64,000 nt of DNA from Triatoma infestans (Eukaryota; Arthropoda; Insecta; Hemiptera; Reduviidae): NCBI GenBank assembly GCA_011037195.1, contig JAAEAF010003439.1, positions 62,001 through 126,000 of the forward strand. Reading direction: 5' to 3'. Position numbers and translations under genes: made by a program. The notes under the pieces are model-generated. The model had not been told where the DNA came from and searched no databases. It worked only from the letters and a program-made list of their open reading frames with translations. Below are positions 40,909 to 54,510 of the stretch, in pieces. Position 1 is the first letter of the stretch; each line of letters begins with the position of its first letter.

Positions 40909-41522
40909 TCATGGGCGGGCACCTTTCACCTTTTACAACAAACAAATAATTGTAGGTTAGACCTTTTAAACAATAAAAAGAAAATATCTTCTTCCAAAGT
41001 TAAGATTCTTAAAATTAATTTTAATGAATACATCATATTACAAAGATAGTTTGAAAAAATAAAAAATCTATATAGAAATTTTAGAGTATTTATTCAAATT
41101 TTCTTTCACAGTTAGCTTTTAAAAATTATAAGATGGTAAGAGAGTCAAATATTAAAAAGGAAAAATGTTCTCCATTCCTAAAGTTAAAATCATTATAATT
41201 AGTAAGATATATACATAGCCAAATATACTTTTTCGTTAAAAGAGAGAAAAAGAAAGAATATAAAATTACAAAAAAAAGTGGCACAAATTACCCGAAACTT
41301 AACTGATTTATTCACAGCCACCTGTTAAATTTTTCTTACTTACTTTGTTTATATTTTATTTTTTCTCTTTATTATAAATTTTTTCTACATTGATTGATAC
41401 AGTTATTAATTACTGCCTTCTTTTTAATTCTTGGTTAGTTTCATTAGTTTCTTTTTAATCATTGATCGATAATCATCGATTAGTTGAATAATTAATCATC
41501 GATCAGATAATTTCAGAATTGG

Positions 41523-44500
41523 TCAGTACTGTTTCTTTCCTTGTTGCTTCCTCTTGATGTATTTATTGTAGGCTCTTTGCCACTTATCACTGTTCTTTTT
41601 ATCTTCACTACCAGGTGGATATAATCTCATCTGGAAAGTTGTTATAAATATAAATAATTTATAATTTCTAAGAAATAGAAAATCTTGAAGTATGTTACTT
41701 CGTTTTTTTACACTAGAAAGTTGTATCGTAAACTTAAGGATTAAAACAGGAAAAAAAGAAGAAGAATATTAGATAAAAATCCATGGTCCGGTATTTGTCC
41801 CCAAGAAAATATTTCTGAATTCACATAACCTATTAGAATAATCTTATTTTTGACAGTATCTCAAAGAAACTGATTATAGAAATTTTGAATTTGTTTCAAA
41901 AAACTTTTAGAAGCTTTACTCCAATATAACTTGGTCTATAAAATACTTTCAGCATAATTACTGAATATTTATATCACTGGTAGGAATTAGGATCGTCACT
42001 TCAGGAAACAAATGCAATTTAGGCTATAGAATTCATTCATACTCTGAAAATTTTCAATTCCGAAGTCGAGATTAGACTGTGTCCACATACGCAATGATTG
42101 AATCGGCTAAAGATAATATATATGTACATGCAAATTTTACAGGTGTTGGGACTAAAGTTTTAAACAATGATTTTGATATTAACCTGGATGAAACATTATC
42201 CAAACGAATCTTCAAAATTAGTGAGAGAAAAGTTCAATTTAGTCCTTAAAAATTGTTCCTTCGTTTACTGAATAAGTTTCATAATTAAATAAATAGATGA
42301 CGCTAAAAAAGTCACTAGAAAGAATATAATGTATATAGAATTGCCGATATAATGATGCAATCTTTCTTTTAAGTTAAAACTTATAATTATTTTATTATGG
42401 GTCGGGTTTTTGGAGCTTGTGTCAGCGCTTGTACAAATCTGATGGTCAAGCTGTTGTTCCAAAGATTGCATAAATCTCCATAGCCTAAATAAAGTTAATA
42501 AACTTTGATATTTCTTATATCTCAAATTTTTCATCATACATAAAGGATTTTTGATTTAAGATTTTTATTACTATCTGATCTGACGGGTTATTAAAAATAT
42601 AAGGCAAAAATACCTACACAAATGAAAATTTTTGGAAACTCTTTATATTAACCAGCGTGCCCCATTTTAGACAACTTTTTAAAAAGGTCAAATTCAAGAT
42701 TAACTGACATTTAAGCAGACATTTTTTCTTTTTTAAATTTTAGTGATATTACAGAGCTTTCACGTTGTCCTTGATAGTAAGTTGATATTTTTAAAAATAG
42801 ATTTTTTTATATTTCTCATAAAAAAAAGTAATACAAAAATTAATGTTGAATATTATTTTCAAGTTAATCTTTTTTTCTATTCTTTCGAATAATTTAAAAA
42901 TCCTAATAAATTTATGTTTTGATTTTTAATAATAAAATTCTCAATTCTAGTGTAACAAAACGAATAGACACATTTCTTAAGTCTAGCAAAAGAACAACTG
43001 AAAAAAAAAAACATTCAATAAGTAAATAAAACTAGAAGAACTGTCAACAAAGAATGATTATATTAAATGAAGATTGTAAAAATACTACTAAAAGTAAAAA
43101 AAATCAAATAAACCGAATAGCCCAACAGTCAAGTTAGAAGCAGTGAAAAAAAAAACAACAGTAAAATAAAACCTGTAGAAAGTAAAAAACATAAATTTCA
43201 ATTAAATCAACCAATTGATTAAGATTAAACAAAAATAAGGTGAAGTAAAACACATAGATAAAGCTGTGAAGTAATATAAAACAGAAAAACAATAACACAA
43301 TTTCCTTGTGAAAGTTAGTAACACAGAGAAAAATGAAATAACACTTAAAGAGAATACACAAAATAGGAACTTGAGCTACATGAGTTATTAACAAAAAGCT
43401 ACTTAAAAATAAATTAATAAAAAAAAATGTTGAAACAGAAACATTAAAGAGAGAGAGAGAAAGAGATGTATATAAATACTTGATAGAAAAGGAACACAAG
43501 AGTGTACTTTGTTTGTTTGAATGTTATTTTTGTTCTACCTAAGAGTACTGTGATTGCAGATCCAAACTATCTTCCTTTGGCTCCTTGAGACGCTTCTGTA
43601 AATCAGCCCTGTGTTAATCTAAATCTACATATTAGTATTTTTAAAAAATATTAATAAATCTATTTAATGAAAGTAAGTAATTATTTTTATTTATAACAAA
43701 TGTTAAATGCCTATTTTTTAACTAAGAAAAGTTAATGTTTTAAAACCTACAAACTAATAATATTATTTAATATTATTAATTAAAGAAAGTTAACATTAAT
43801 TGGACCATGAAAATTACTTCTTATGTTCACCTATCTAGAGATTTCTCTTTCAACAACAAGAAGTATAGAGATTGCCATATCAGTGAAAATACTCACTAAA
43901 TATTCATTAGGAATATAGGAAACAAAATAAATTATATTTAAATTGAATTTTTTATGTAATTTATTTTTGCTTTGCTTTCATTTGATATTAACTGATTAGA
44001 AATTGTTGCATCTTATTAATTTTTTTTTTTTTAGAACAGAAATATAAAGAAAAAGATAAAGCTTTCAAAAAGACAGTGCTCCTTTTTTGTAGAAAGGATA
44101 TATTGTTTTAGAGTTTCAAGCCTTACCACTTTGGTGAATTGTTAATCATATTAATCCTTTTAAAGGGTAAGGGATCAGTCTTTCCGGGAAGAGCTCTGAA
44201 ACTAGCTCTTGAGAATCCTCCCAGGACTGAAGCAGCCTATAACTTGTCTGGACAATTCAGTCTGGGAAAGATCTGAAGCGTGCATCAGTCTGAGTAAACA
44301 CGCTTCGCAAAGGTTTCCTGAACGGGACATTAATAGAACAGCATAGTTCATCTGAAGCATCTGAAAAAGTTGGACCTAAAACGTAACAGCATCTGCGTCT
44401 GGGAACATGGAAGAGACTCTATTACCTAACGCTATAATCTAAGAAGGTTTAGAAGCCTGGATACCTAACGGGTGTTAGAGCAGGATATAACTTCTTACAA

Positions 44501-47500
44501 AACCATCCCGAACACCAAGTTCCCTGAAAAAATCCTCGTTCGGTTCCTTAGTTTGAGATGTATGCAGGCATTGTTCAAAAACGAAAAAAAAAAAGCAGAA
44601 AATACAAACTCATATTCCATCTACTATCAGATCTATTATCAGATGATCTGACGTAAGAAATTCATCAAAAACCCAACTTTAAATGCACCTATATTAAACG
44701 ATTGTTTCTGATTTGTTCTGAAAAAGGCACAATTTTCTTTTAACTTGGAATAATTTCACACTATACATAGTCCTATCATGTTTATCTTAAGCATTTTTCG
44801 GGTTTTTGAGAGAGCCTTTAACTTTTTCTCTAATGCCCGATACGAATAAAATGTAGAGTTCCTCATCTCCTGTAATAAATATTCATACAGTCAACTAAAC
44901 ATTTGTAAGAATTCCAAGTTTAGAATGTTAGAAATAAAGTAAGAGAAAATCGTATGAGTGTTCATACCAGTTTAATTATTACTGTTAAATTATTGTAACA
45001 AAAGTCTTGGCATTTTTTTCGTCTTAATCGTCAACAGTACTTTACTAAGCACTAGTTTATCAAAAGTTTCTTATTAGCTACCCCTTTTAGTTTCAGTTTG
45101 TTTGCTTCAGCTTATGGAAAGATCCATGCGATTTGTGAGTGATTTTAGAAATGATGTAGTTGAATCTATAAATTCGGGCGGTTTTGCCTTACTGCTTTAA
45201 AAAAGGCTACTGCCACAAACGCCGCTTCTGAAATTAATGTAGTAGAGAGGGATTATGAAATAATTTACAGATTATGGACTGCACAGATCTGGTTCAAAAA
45301 ATTTAGAGAGTGTGTTATGAGGTTGGAAAGTAAAGCTTCAGGAGGACGTCGCCTCTCCTTAGTGCAGCATTTCTGGCGGCAGCTGTAGTGCTGGATTCTT
45401 GCACCAGCACCAGAAAACTTTCAGGTGAATTGGCCGTGCCCTACTCAACCATAAACCGCCATCTGAGCAGTCTCCAGAGTTCCCAAAAGCCGCTGAAACA
45501 TCCCACATCAATTTACGCCCCAACAAGAGCCGCGCGCCGACTTGAAGTCTTTTTTTCAAAACTAGAGTTATTTTAGTTTCATCAAACGAATTATTACTTG
45601 TGATGAAAAGTTTGTTTATTTCGACAACGACCAAACAAAAACAATGGATTAATTAGACCAACCAGGGCTATATTTTCAGCTAGTTCCTGACGGTCGTGCG
45701 ATTCGACACCGAACTATACTCTACTCAGCTAGAACGTTTTGGAAAAAGGGTACTTTAAGGGGCTTGAGTTAATTGGAAAAAGGGTACTGCTTCAACAAGA
45801 CAACGCAAGGCCGCACACGTCATGTCAAACGTTCTCAGTAATCGAAGATTTGAATTTTGAGCTCCTCCCTCATGCAGCTTACAACCCAGATTTGGCACTC
45901 TTTGATGACAAACTCTTCCGCTCCATGACCCACTTTTTACATGGTAAAAAATTGACAAATACGGAGGAGGTGAAAACGGGAAAGTTTGGAGTTTTTTTTG
46001 CATCCAAAGACAGCTCCAGGAATCGGAAGGACGGACATCGAATTGTTCGCTCACAAATGGGTTCAAGTTGTAGAAAATGATGGCCTGTATTTCGACGAGT
46101 AAGCTTAGTAGGTGGGTAAACAAACCATTTTTGATTTGTAAGGTGAAAAACGCAAAGATTTTTGTTGCACCGTTATATTATTAATCTGCACAAGATGGGA
46201 TTCTGTGACGCTAGTCGAACGCGGTTCCACTTACTGACGTCACAATCCAGCGATCATGTAATTTTTTCGTGAATCAACGATGGTGAATCAACCATAACAT
46301 TCTTTCCATAATATAATTATTTAATTGTATGTTGTCTAAATAAATACCTATAAAAAAAAAAAATGCAAGCAGCCCAAAATGTTGCAAAAAAAAAAGTGGT
46401 TTAAAAGACATACAACTTTCTCTTGATTCTTTCACAACTCTCCTTTTTAACGATTCATTAACATTAAAAAATTTAAGCAGAAAAATAAAAAAAATAATTT
46501 TCTCCTGATATTGGAGAAATAGTTTATAAGCTTAATGTTGTAATTCAATTTTGTAATGTTTAATTCTTAAAATAAAACTATAATAGAATTTGTTCGTTAA
46601 TGAAGGAACTCAAATATCTAAACCAATAGGTACTAAAAAACAGATATTTTAATAGCAATTAGGAACACAATAAAGTGGGAAGAAAATAAACTCGAATAAA
46701 CGTACAACAATAAAAAGAAACAAAATTGTATCGAATCTAATTTAAATAAGAATAAAAATAAACATTAAATTTCAAATGACACATCAGAATAAATAATTAA
46801 AATGGTTAAATGTGGTAATTCTTAAAATTCTATATTTTAAACTAAATGCTTACTAATAATATTTGTGTTTGAAAATTGACTTTTAGTTTATATATAAAAT
46901 ATGTTTCACCGAGAATATTTTTTACTTTCTCTTATTACTTTTCAATAAGCGCCTACATGTTGCAACTATGAACGGTATTTTGTACTACTCAATTGCGATT
47001 AATTCTTTTATAATTCAAGGACAAGGTTGAAGAAGGGTTTATCGATAGAAATCATTTTTTTTTTTTTTTTACCGAATTCTTGGATATTTTAAACTAGACC
47101 ATCAGTATAAAACTCACGATATTTTCCTATCAAATAATTGATGGGATGAAATAACTTTGTCCAAAACAAGATGCTAGATTTAATTTTATGTCATTAACAA
47201 TCATTATGTTATTCCATCCGACTTTATGCTTTAAACTAATTTCTCAATATAAAAATAATAATATTTTGTAATCACCACAAATATATCTATACAATGAAGA
47301 ATAATGACTGATGTTTAAAAAAAACCTTTCATATTTCTCGATATCGAATTATATCTGGCCCTAAATTTTAACAATTCAAGAATTTAGAAACCTAATCAAA
47401 CAAAAATGGGTTACATTTTTCTGAGTAGATTGTTTTTTTTTTTGCTGAAATTCTTTAAACATTTTAATTATTAAATAGATAAGTAAATAAAATCTGTGTG

Positions 47501-50407
47501 AAATATACACAGTAACTTTCAAATTAAGTGACAAATTTTCTTTAAACTTATTCCTTTTGACCTATTTGACAACCCATAAAACTATATAAATACTAGAGCC
47601 ACATCATACTGAAATCGACTCTTTAGAGGTATGCGTAATATTGAAGGCCACCAGAAAAATCCGTTTTGAGGGCCACTGAATCCAAAAAAGTGGGTTTTAG
47701 GAATTGGTCTGTGTGTCCAATTGGTGTTGTGGGGCAGCATATCTCAAAAACGAAAAATCGCAGAATGTTCAAACTTAATGTTTCGTTAAAGAGCTACCAG
47801 GAGACCTAGGAATAAGCTTTTCGTAAAAGTCGTTCAATCGGAAATGCCACATTACCGATTGGTTTTTCAGTTTTTTGTCTTTAAACCTTGCATATCAATT
47901 GCACATACAAAGGAGCTATAACTTAAATTTGAAACGTTTCTCCAGGAAAAAGTATTTGAGGGCACATTTGAGGGAGGGGTGGGTTTTTCACTAATGTGCT
48001 ATCATTGTTGATTATACAATTCTACCTCTAAACGAAATTAATTAGTAATATATAGATTACCAAAATTCCGAGTTTCAAGAAAATTAGAAAACCAAAAGTG
48101 CGTTTTTTCTGTTTTCGCGAGTTTCTCCATTAAAAAAAACACCGACGAATTTCATTAAATTTGATATATACTAAGTATAAAATTTGTCAGGTATTATTTT
48201 ATAAACTGCAGCAAGAGAAAGTTGTGTGAATGTTTGACACCAGATTTTGTGTTTTATTATTCACGACCGTTTTCCAAGAAAGAGAATTTCATTATGATTA
48301 TATAAGTCGACAAACACCTAATAAACTACTGAAATTGCAATTCTGAATTCTCTTCAAAGAAAATTAAACTAATTGTTCAAATGTTCCCTCTTTAAATAAC
48401 TATATTATAAGGTCGCCCATAATGAAAGGACTTCTTCAGAATCACTGATGGTCATAAATATTTCAGTCAGACAAGTACTTGATATAAGACAAGCACTACA
48501 AATATATATACTTTTTTAAAGCTAATATAATTGTGAGAATACTAAACTAAACTATTATGTAAAATAAACGTTGATTATTTAATTAACATAAAATAACTAT
48601 TATTTTTAAATTCTCTGATTGCTGTATTCCGATCGTGCCAAATTTATGAATTTGAGTTTTCCCCGGAAACAATGTTTTTGGTTAATATATATATCCCTGC
48701 AGAGCGGGGTATTAGATAGGACTGCTCCCATCGAGTACATCGTCGGGAATACGTCTCACGTGGTGTGGACATGGTACTTCACCAAACATTCATATTCTTG
48801 CTTACTTGAATGCCCACATCCTTTGATTAATCCGCAAATTTATTTACAGAAATTCCTAATTGGATTCCCTGGACTGTAGGGAATCACAACTTTCTTCAAA
48901 GAGAAAGAACCCATCACGATTTCAACCCATAGCCTTTCCTGCCGGTATGATTTCTCATGATCTTCGATTGTGAGTTCAAGGTTAAAACAATCAATTTAAC
49001 TTGTTTCTTTCCCCTATATCATATTATTTCATCTATATGCGAAGAGGCAAGCATAGCAATTGATTGAAGAAAAAATATTTCCTGTTTGTTATATATAATG
49101 TATTTGAAAAGATACTTATTTAATGAATGATGCCGCCCTGAATTATTAATTTGCCGTTAATAAAACTCAATAAGTACATCAAAAAAATGATAAAAATAAC
49201 ATTACCATAATCCTGTATTTTTCTTTGCAAGCCCATTCTGATTCATCAATATCATGATAACAATCCGATTTATAATCCGCTGGTAAGGGCTTTTTATTAT
49301 CAAATTCGCAGAGTTTCTTTAATGGCCTTGACCTGACTATCATTTTATCTAATCCTTTAAAAACAAAAAACATGTTAATCAGTAATGAGCTATTTTTAAG
49401 TAAGGAGACATCATCATTTATTTAAAAGTTCACATGAGATAATTGATGATTATGTTAGCATTACGTATATTTTTTTATAACTGCTTACTTATTCTTGATG
49501 ATGCAATATTGTTACTAATTATAGGTTTGGTCTAGGAAAAAAATTAATTGTAAAACATATAGTCGGATAGTTGGCAAAAATCAAAGAATTTTTTTTTTTA
49601 GCTTAAACAAAAATTTATTCTTTTTGGGTTTGGATGCTGTTCTTTAACAGGAACTAAATGAAAAATTACACTATAGAATCAGAAATGAAATAGAAATGAT
49701 TATAACATTATGCCATATATAATAAAACAAAATGTGATACTTGAAAACCAAAATTTCAATGGGAAATCATTATAATAACAATTACATTTATATATTATTT
49801 ACATAAAATAGATTTATACATTATTTACTTGATTTAAATATTTAATTGATTTTTTACTAAAGTTAGGGATTTTATACTATTTTATCATTATTATAATATA
49901 ATAATGTTATTAATTTAATTTAACTCATTAATAATCCCACTTATTGTTCTATATACATGGTTTGTAATTATTTTATATGCATTTCATCTGTAATTCTCAT
50001 CATGTAGTTCCTGATTTGCACTTTTGATGTCACAAAGCCTTGGAAAATTAATTTTTCTACAAGAAGCAAGTTTTTTCTTTCATCACTTGCCACTTATCAC
50101 TGTACGGTAACGGCCAAATTTAACCAAATATTTATTTAATTCATGCCATATAAACATCTCATTATATTTATTAATACCTGTAGGTTTATGTTGGGGACAA
50201 TAAAACACCCCTGGTGTTTTCTTATCAAATACAATTGATTTCATTAACATATCGCCTGCACTAACGGCAACCTATCCGTATTTATAAAAAAATAAATAAA
50301 TAAAATAAAATATCAATCAACATAGAAATGTCTAAAGCCAAGTTATAACGGAATTATAATTTCCTACTTACTGCTAGTAACAGTAGTGCTGCTACAATCA
50401 GCTGCAT
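41523..50407 (-). CDS. Putative secreted small protein, family unknown
   Basis: Four exons on the minus strand: 50407-50372, 50271-50178, 49354-49206, 41630-41523; 387 nt, 128 residues. Exons 1 and 2 join to form MQLIVAALLLLAVAVSA, a textbook signal peptide with a cleavage site before GD. The mature part has four cysteines (FYCPQH, KLCEF, SDCYH, WACKE), which could form two disulphides, and ends strongly basic (YIKRKQQGKKQY). Donors GTAAGT, GTATTA and GTAATG and acceptor CTTTCCAG are acceptable; phases agree at every junction. I do not recognise the family. The 7.5-kb last intron contains a dead mariner. Extra exons in that gap cannot be excluded. Exon 1 to exon 2 is the strongest part of the model. 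Confidence 0.5.
41640..44992. other. Large intron DNA, AT-rich with a GC-richer island
   Basis: Mostly AT-rich. A/G-rich tracts at about 42990-43480 create meaningless minus-strand frames. From about 44165 to 44560 the composition is more balanced and reads like part of an old interspersed repeat, but no family is recognised. Possible minus-strand exons near 42505-42265 and 43610-43545 are discussed in the findings. Confidence 0.35.
44993..46173 (+). mobile_element. Mariner transposon, inactive
   Basis: Inverted ends: left TTGTAACAAAAGTCTTGGC and, as reverse complement, right GTGCAACAAAAATCTTTGCG, each next to TA (44991-44992; 46174-46175). About 1.18 kb, the usual mariner length. The transposase is on the plus strand. 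Lies in an intron of the putative secreted-protein gene. Confidence 0.85.
45115..46103 (+). pseudogene. Mariner transposase pseudogene
   Basis: In order: a helix-turn-helix remnant (AQIWFKKFRECV, then SGGRRLSL; about 45280-45360), IITCDEKFVYFDND carrying the first catalytic Asp (about 45590), RVLLQQDNARPHTS with the second (about 45790), and LLPHAAYNPDLALFDDKLF (about 45865) covering the usual HSPDLAPSDYHLF block. WVQVVENDGLYFDE ends it at 46103 after a frame change. The 45739-46080 frame is open but shifted relative to both ends. It cannot make a working enzyme. Confidence 0.88.
46180..49200. other. Large intron DNA, no feature recognised
   Basis: AT-rich. A 48619-48879 plus-strand frame of 86 codons and a somewhat GC-richer patch (about 48640-48960) are visible but carry no motif I can name. 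Another patch near 47640-47980 looks like an old repeat of unknown type. Confidence 0.35.
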
Positions 50408-51739
50408 TTTCTAGACATAAAATCGTAACAACTAGTGAGATAACGGGATGTTGTAGTTTCTTAATGAACTTATCAATTAAAAATTTTAATCATGAAAATA
50501 AATCATAATATTGCAATTAAGATGTTTGTTTTCCATTTTTTTTTTGTAAATTTCAATCAAATAATTTTTTTTATATTTTGTCTTGTTATGCAATAAATAT
50601 ACATAATTGTATAGAACTTAAATTGGACAATTTATTTTTCAAAACCTGATGAAATTCATTTTAATTTTTATTTATTGTTATTTTAGGTTTATTAAAACAG
50701 TCTTACTATAGTGATTTCAATTCCTAGGAAAGTATTTATCATGCAATAACTATTCAGAATTTTTAAGCAATTTATAAAAATAAAATTGTAAAAAAAATTA
50801 ATATACCATATTAAGTCAATCAATAAGAAAATGTCTGCTGCCACAACTGACTCACCTATTCTTTTTAAGTCAAGGAGGACTACTTTTCAACTAGTAATCT
50901 TCCTACTTCTTCAACTGTAACTGCTAATGCTATACACCCACCTTTCTTTACATTGCTGCCAACATCTTAACCATACTACTTTGTAATCTAAATATATGAT
51001 TTTCATTCTAATATATTTCAAATATTTTTAATTAAGTTTATCTCCCTTTATGTACAAATACTTGAATCAGTTTGTAGGATCTTTTAGTCTTTCCAATTAT
51101 TGTATACAATCCTAATAAAAATCATTAATACTTTCATCCTGCTTATTTTTCTTAATCAATTTATGCTTGTATATTCTGGTAATCGCTATAGATCCTCTTT
51201 TTATGTGGATTTATTTTTAAAGTATGAGAAATCAATTGCTGTTATTTTTAGTATCGATATTTCAGTAATCGTATTTGACTACCATCCTTGTATCACAGTC
51301 TATCCATTCTATCGATAGTATCGAATTATACTTTGGTCTTGTCATTAAATCCTAATAAGAAACTATTTAAATAATGATAAATTCATTTTTTTTTTTAATT
51401 CAGTAATTTCATTTTCACTATATAAAATTACTAGATAAAAATGAAATTATTGAATTCCAAGAAAAAAAAAAAAATCTAAAAATTTGTAATTGTAATAATC
51501 TTTCTAAACAATAACACGTGTTAAATATATATATATATATATATTCAAACAAAACATAAATCAAAAAGAAACTATAAATTTTTCTTTAAAATTGTAAGCG
51601 AAAAAGAACTATACAATGTTTTATATATTATTGTACAATTGTATTATACAAATATATAAATGTTCATATAATTGTATTATACAATCTATGTATATATGTT
51701 TATTTCTTTCACTCTACTCAAATTTTTATAAGGAATACA
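50408..51739. other. AT-rich intergenic DNA
   Basis: Upstream of the putative secreted-protein gene. It contains a (TA)n tract at about 51521-51543 and a region of ATTATACAAT-type repeats at about 51610-51690. No gene is seen. Confidence 0.45.
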
Positions 51740-52241
51740 AAAAAAAAAAGTTAATAAAAACTGTTTCTTGTTTCTGGGAATCATTAGGGTGATATATGGT
51801 CTTAATAGTCCACTTGAGACAAAATAGTCTCGAGACTAGACTCAAAATTGGCCAAATAAGACAAGCCCGCGCAGGATCTCCGAGAGTGTAACTGTCACAA
51901 GTGGACATTTTCATTCCTGCTCTTGTGACTCAGTCTCCAGAATTCTGTCTGTGTTAAAAAGATTTTTCTCAGCTCTCGGAGACTTGATTACATTCTTGTG
52001 TGTATTTTTGATTTTTTATTTCGGAATTCTATATTTTTATTTGTATTTTGGTTAATTCTTTTTTAACCTTCCAATAGGCGCGCATATAAATGGGACATGA
52101 AAAGGAGCAGAGTGTCTGAGAGATCAAGTTTCAAGCGATGATGCGCAGAATTAATTCTCTTCGCGCGCTACTAAAATATGGCGAGAAATAGAAGTCATAA
52201 TATGTTTGCCTCACACACGCACGCCTATTAGAAGGTTAAAA

Positions 52242-54510
52242 ATGAGCGATAGCAAGATAATGTCCATAACAGCAAGTGGACTGACGATGAAGTGATTGAG
52301 TTAATTCATCTCTATGAGGAACACGAGTTTTTGTGGAACGTAAAACATAAATTGCATAGGAACCTCTATAAAAGAATGAGTATGTTTGACGAATTTGCAT
52401 CAAAATTTTAAAACTGCAGGTGTCATGAAGTTCAATGGAAGATCCATAACTTACGCAACCACGTATGTACCTCTATCTATAAATTGAATTAACTCAAAAT
52501 TCGCTGCCACCTCCTGCAAAAGATTAATTAATTTTATTGTCACTTTTACTTTTCAGGAATCACACAAAATCCAAAAAATGAAGAAACTGAAGAGTGGTGT
52601 TGGTGCAGAGGACAGATTCGAGAGCGAATGGAAGTTTTTCTCCGCATTACAGTTCATTGTGCCTAGCTTCACAACAAAATCTATGTCAAACCTTGTGAGT
52701 ATATTTATTAATTTAACTGATATGATTTGTACTCTTAATGAATTGGTTTATTATTTCCTAAATAATCAACCTAAGGAATCGACCAAAAAAATTATTCTGG
52801 CATTTGATTCAGCTACTGATTCCCAAGAGCGTAACTTAACTTAATAATAATATACATTATTTTTTAATTTAATTAATTTACAACTGATTTTGTAAAACAC
52901 CTCAAAGACCACAGAATTTTTCTTTGGTCCTGAAACGGGAGAATTAGGGAAAAAAAACAAATCACAAGTCTTTGAAGTATTTATTATTTAAAATAAAATA
53001 TATTATTATTATTCAAGATATAAATCGATATTGCCATTGAACTTCACCAGCAGTTGTCATGAAATATTCTCTAAATTCGTCTCTTACATCTTTTTGGGAG
53101 AATGATTCTTCCGGTGGAGGTTCATTCTGCCATTCGCTATTTACAATTTCAGGAGTACTATGATCTTCAAAATCAACTAAACCATGGCACAAATAATATT
53201 TTGTTGTAGAAATTAAAAAGTTATGCAATGCACATATTGCCAGAGTAACATCTTTTACTTTATTAGGTGTTAGGTTTTCGTAGAACCCTGAATTTACTAG
53301 ACATAATGCCAAATACATTTTCTATAATACAACGAGCCCTACTTAGTCGGTAATTAAATATTCTGTTTGGTGCCATTTGATTCGGTACCCACAGGGTTTA
53401 ATATGTATGATGTCATAGCAAAGGCATCGTCAGCTACCATTATTTATGGAACTGGCAAATATCTTTGGGGTAATGGTTCTGGTTCAGGAAGCGGTAACTG
53501 TTTGCTTTCCAAAGCACCGTGGAGTTAGCAGTTAGTAAAGACACCTCTATCGGAAATTGTACCGTTGCATCCAGTATCAACATAAATTAATTTATAATTA
53601 GCATCTGCGACTCCTATAGCTGCGTGCTTATAGTGTAGTAAAGGCTTCCACAGTTCGCAGGTGCAACCATTATTATAATAAGCTTGCCATCAATAGCTCC
53701 GAAGCAATGTGGAAATTGCCATTTTAATGCAAATTGATCTGCGTATTCTTTCAATTCTTCGGCAGTTGAAGGTGGCTGAAAAGAAATTAAAAGATTTTTA
53801 TATATGATTTTTTATATGAAATATGAATTATTTTGATTTGAAAACAAATTATTTTTTGTTTATCTGCGAGAAAATTAAAAAGAGAATATTTGTATATATT
53901 TTCATTTTTTTTTTTTTGGTAGAAAAATGAAATAAATAATTTGTTTTTAAATCTAAATAAAGATTTTATTGCTTACACCTGCTGTATTAATTGTATTCTT
54001 TATTTTTCAGAATTACACCATGGACAACTTGGAAATTGTGGAGGATGAGCAAGTAAGTAGAAAGTGAGCCAAGAAAAATCAAATGAAAAATCCCCTGCAA
54101 AACCAATCACAGACTCAAAATGATGACAACATTCTAAAAGAAGCAATAGAAAGTGTGAAAAAGCCGAAAGAAGATTTTGAAATGCTTTGAAGAATACGTA
54201 GTGTTGGAATTGAAAAATTTAAAATGAGATTATTACAGGGAGCAATTAAAAAGTGTTATTCGTAAAGCGATAGTACAATTTTCTGATATGGATGAAAGAA
54301 GCTACTGGTCCAGTGTACCATCCTTTTTAAATGCAAATGCTTCATCCTCCGAGAAAAACCACTGTTTAAGTGTGCCATCCTCTTCAAATTCAAGTACTAT
54401 ACCTTCCTGAATTACATCTCCAACTACCCCTGTTGACAACAACTTTCCTCCATCAAGATGAGACTCAAACAACCCAAGATTTTGACCATTCATTTAATGC
54501 TAACCTATTA
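52242..54510 (+). pseudogene. MADF/Myb-like DNA-binding partner of the Harbinger element
   Basis: Plus-strand pieces: SKWTDDEVIELIHLYEEHEF (about 52268-52330) and MSMFDEFASKF (about 52378) start a MADF domain; KMKKLKSGVGAEDRFESEWK and FFSALQFIVP (about 52578-52660) finish it; a last part at about 54011-54510 holds NLEIVEDEQV, EYVVLELKNLK and QFSDMDERSYW. The second protein of PIF/Harbinger elements is of this class and guides the transposase to the ends. Frameshifts and stops are present. Confidence 0.75.

Noticed and set aside
43134..43499. 121-codon hydrophobic minus-strand frame
   Set aside because: It is produced by A-rich plus-strand low-complexity DNA and has no conserved features.
52990..54510. 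A MADF-domain host gene with a nested transposon
   Set aside because: The MADF pieces and the transposase lie between the same inverted ends and TTA duplication, so both belong to one Harbinger element.
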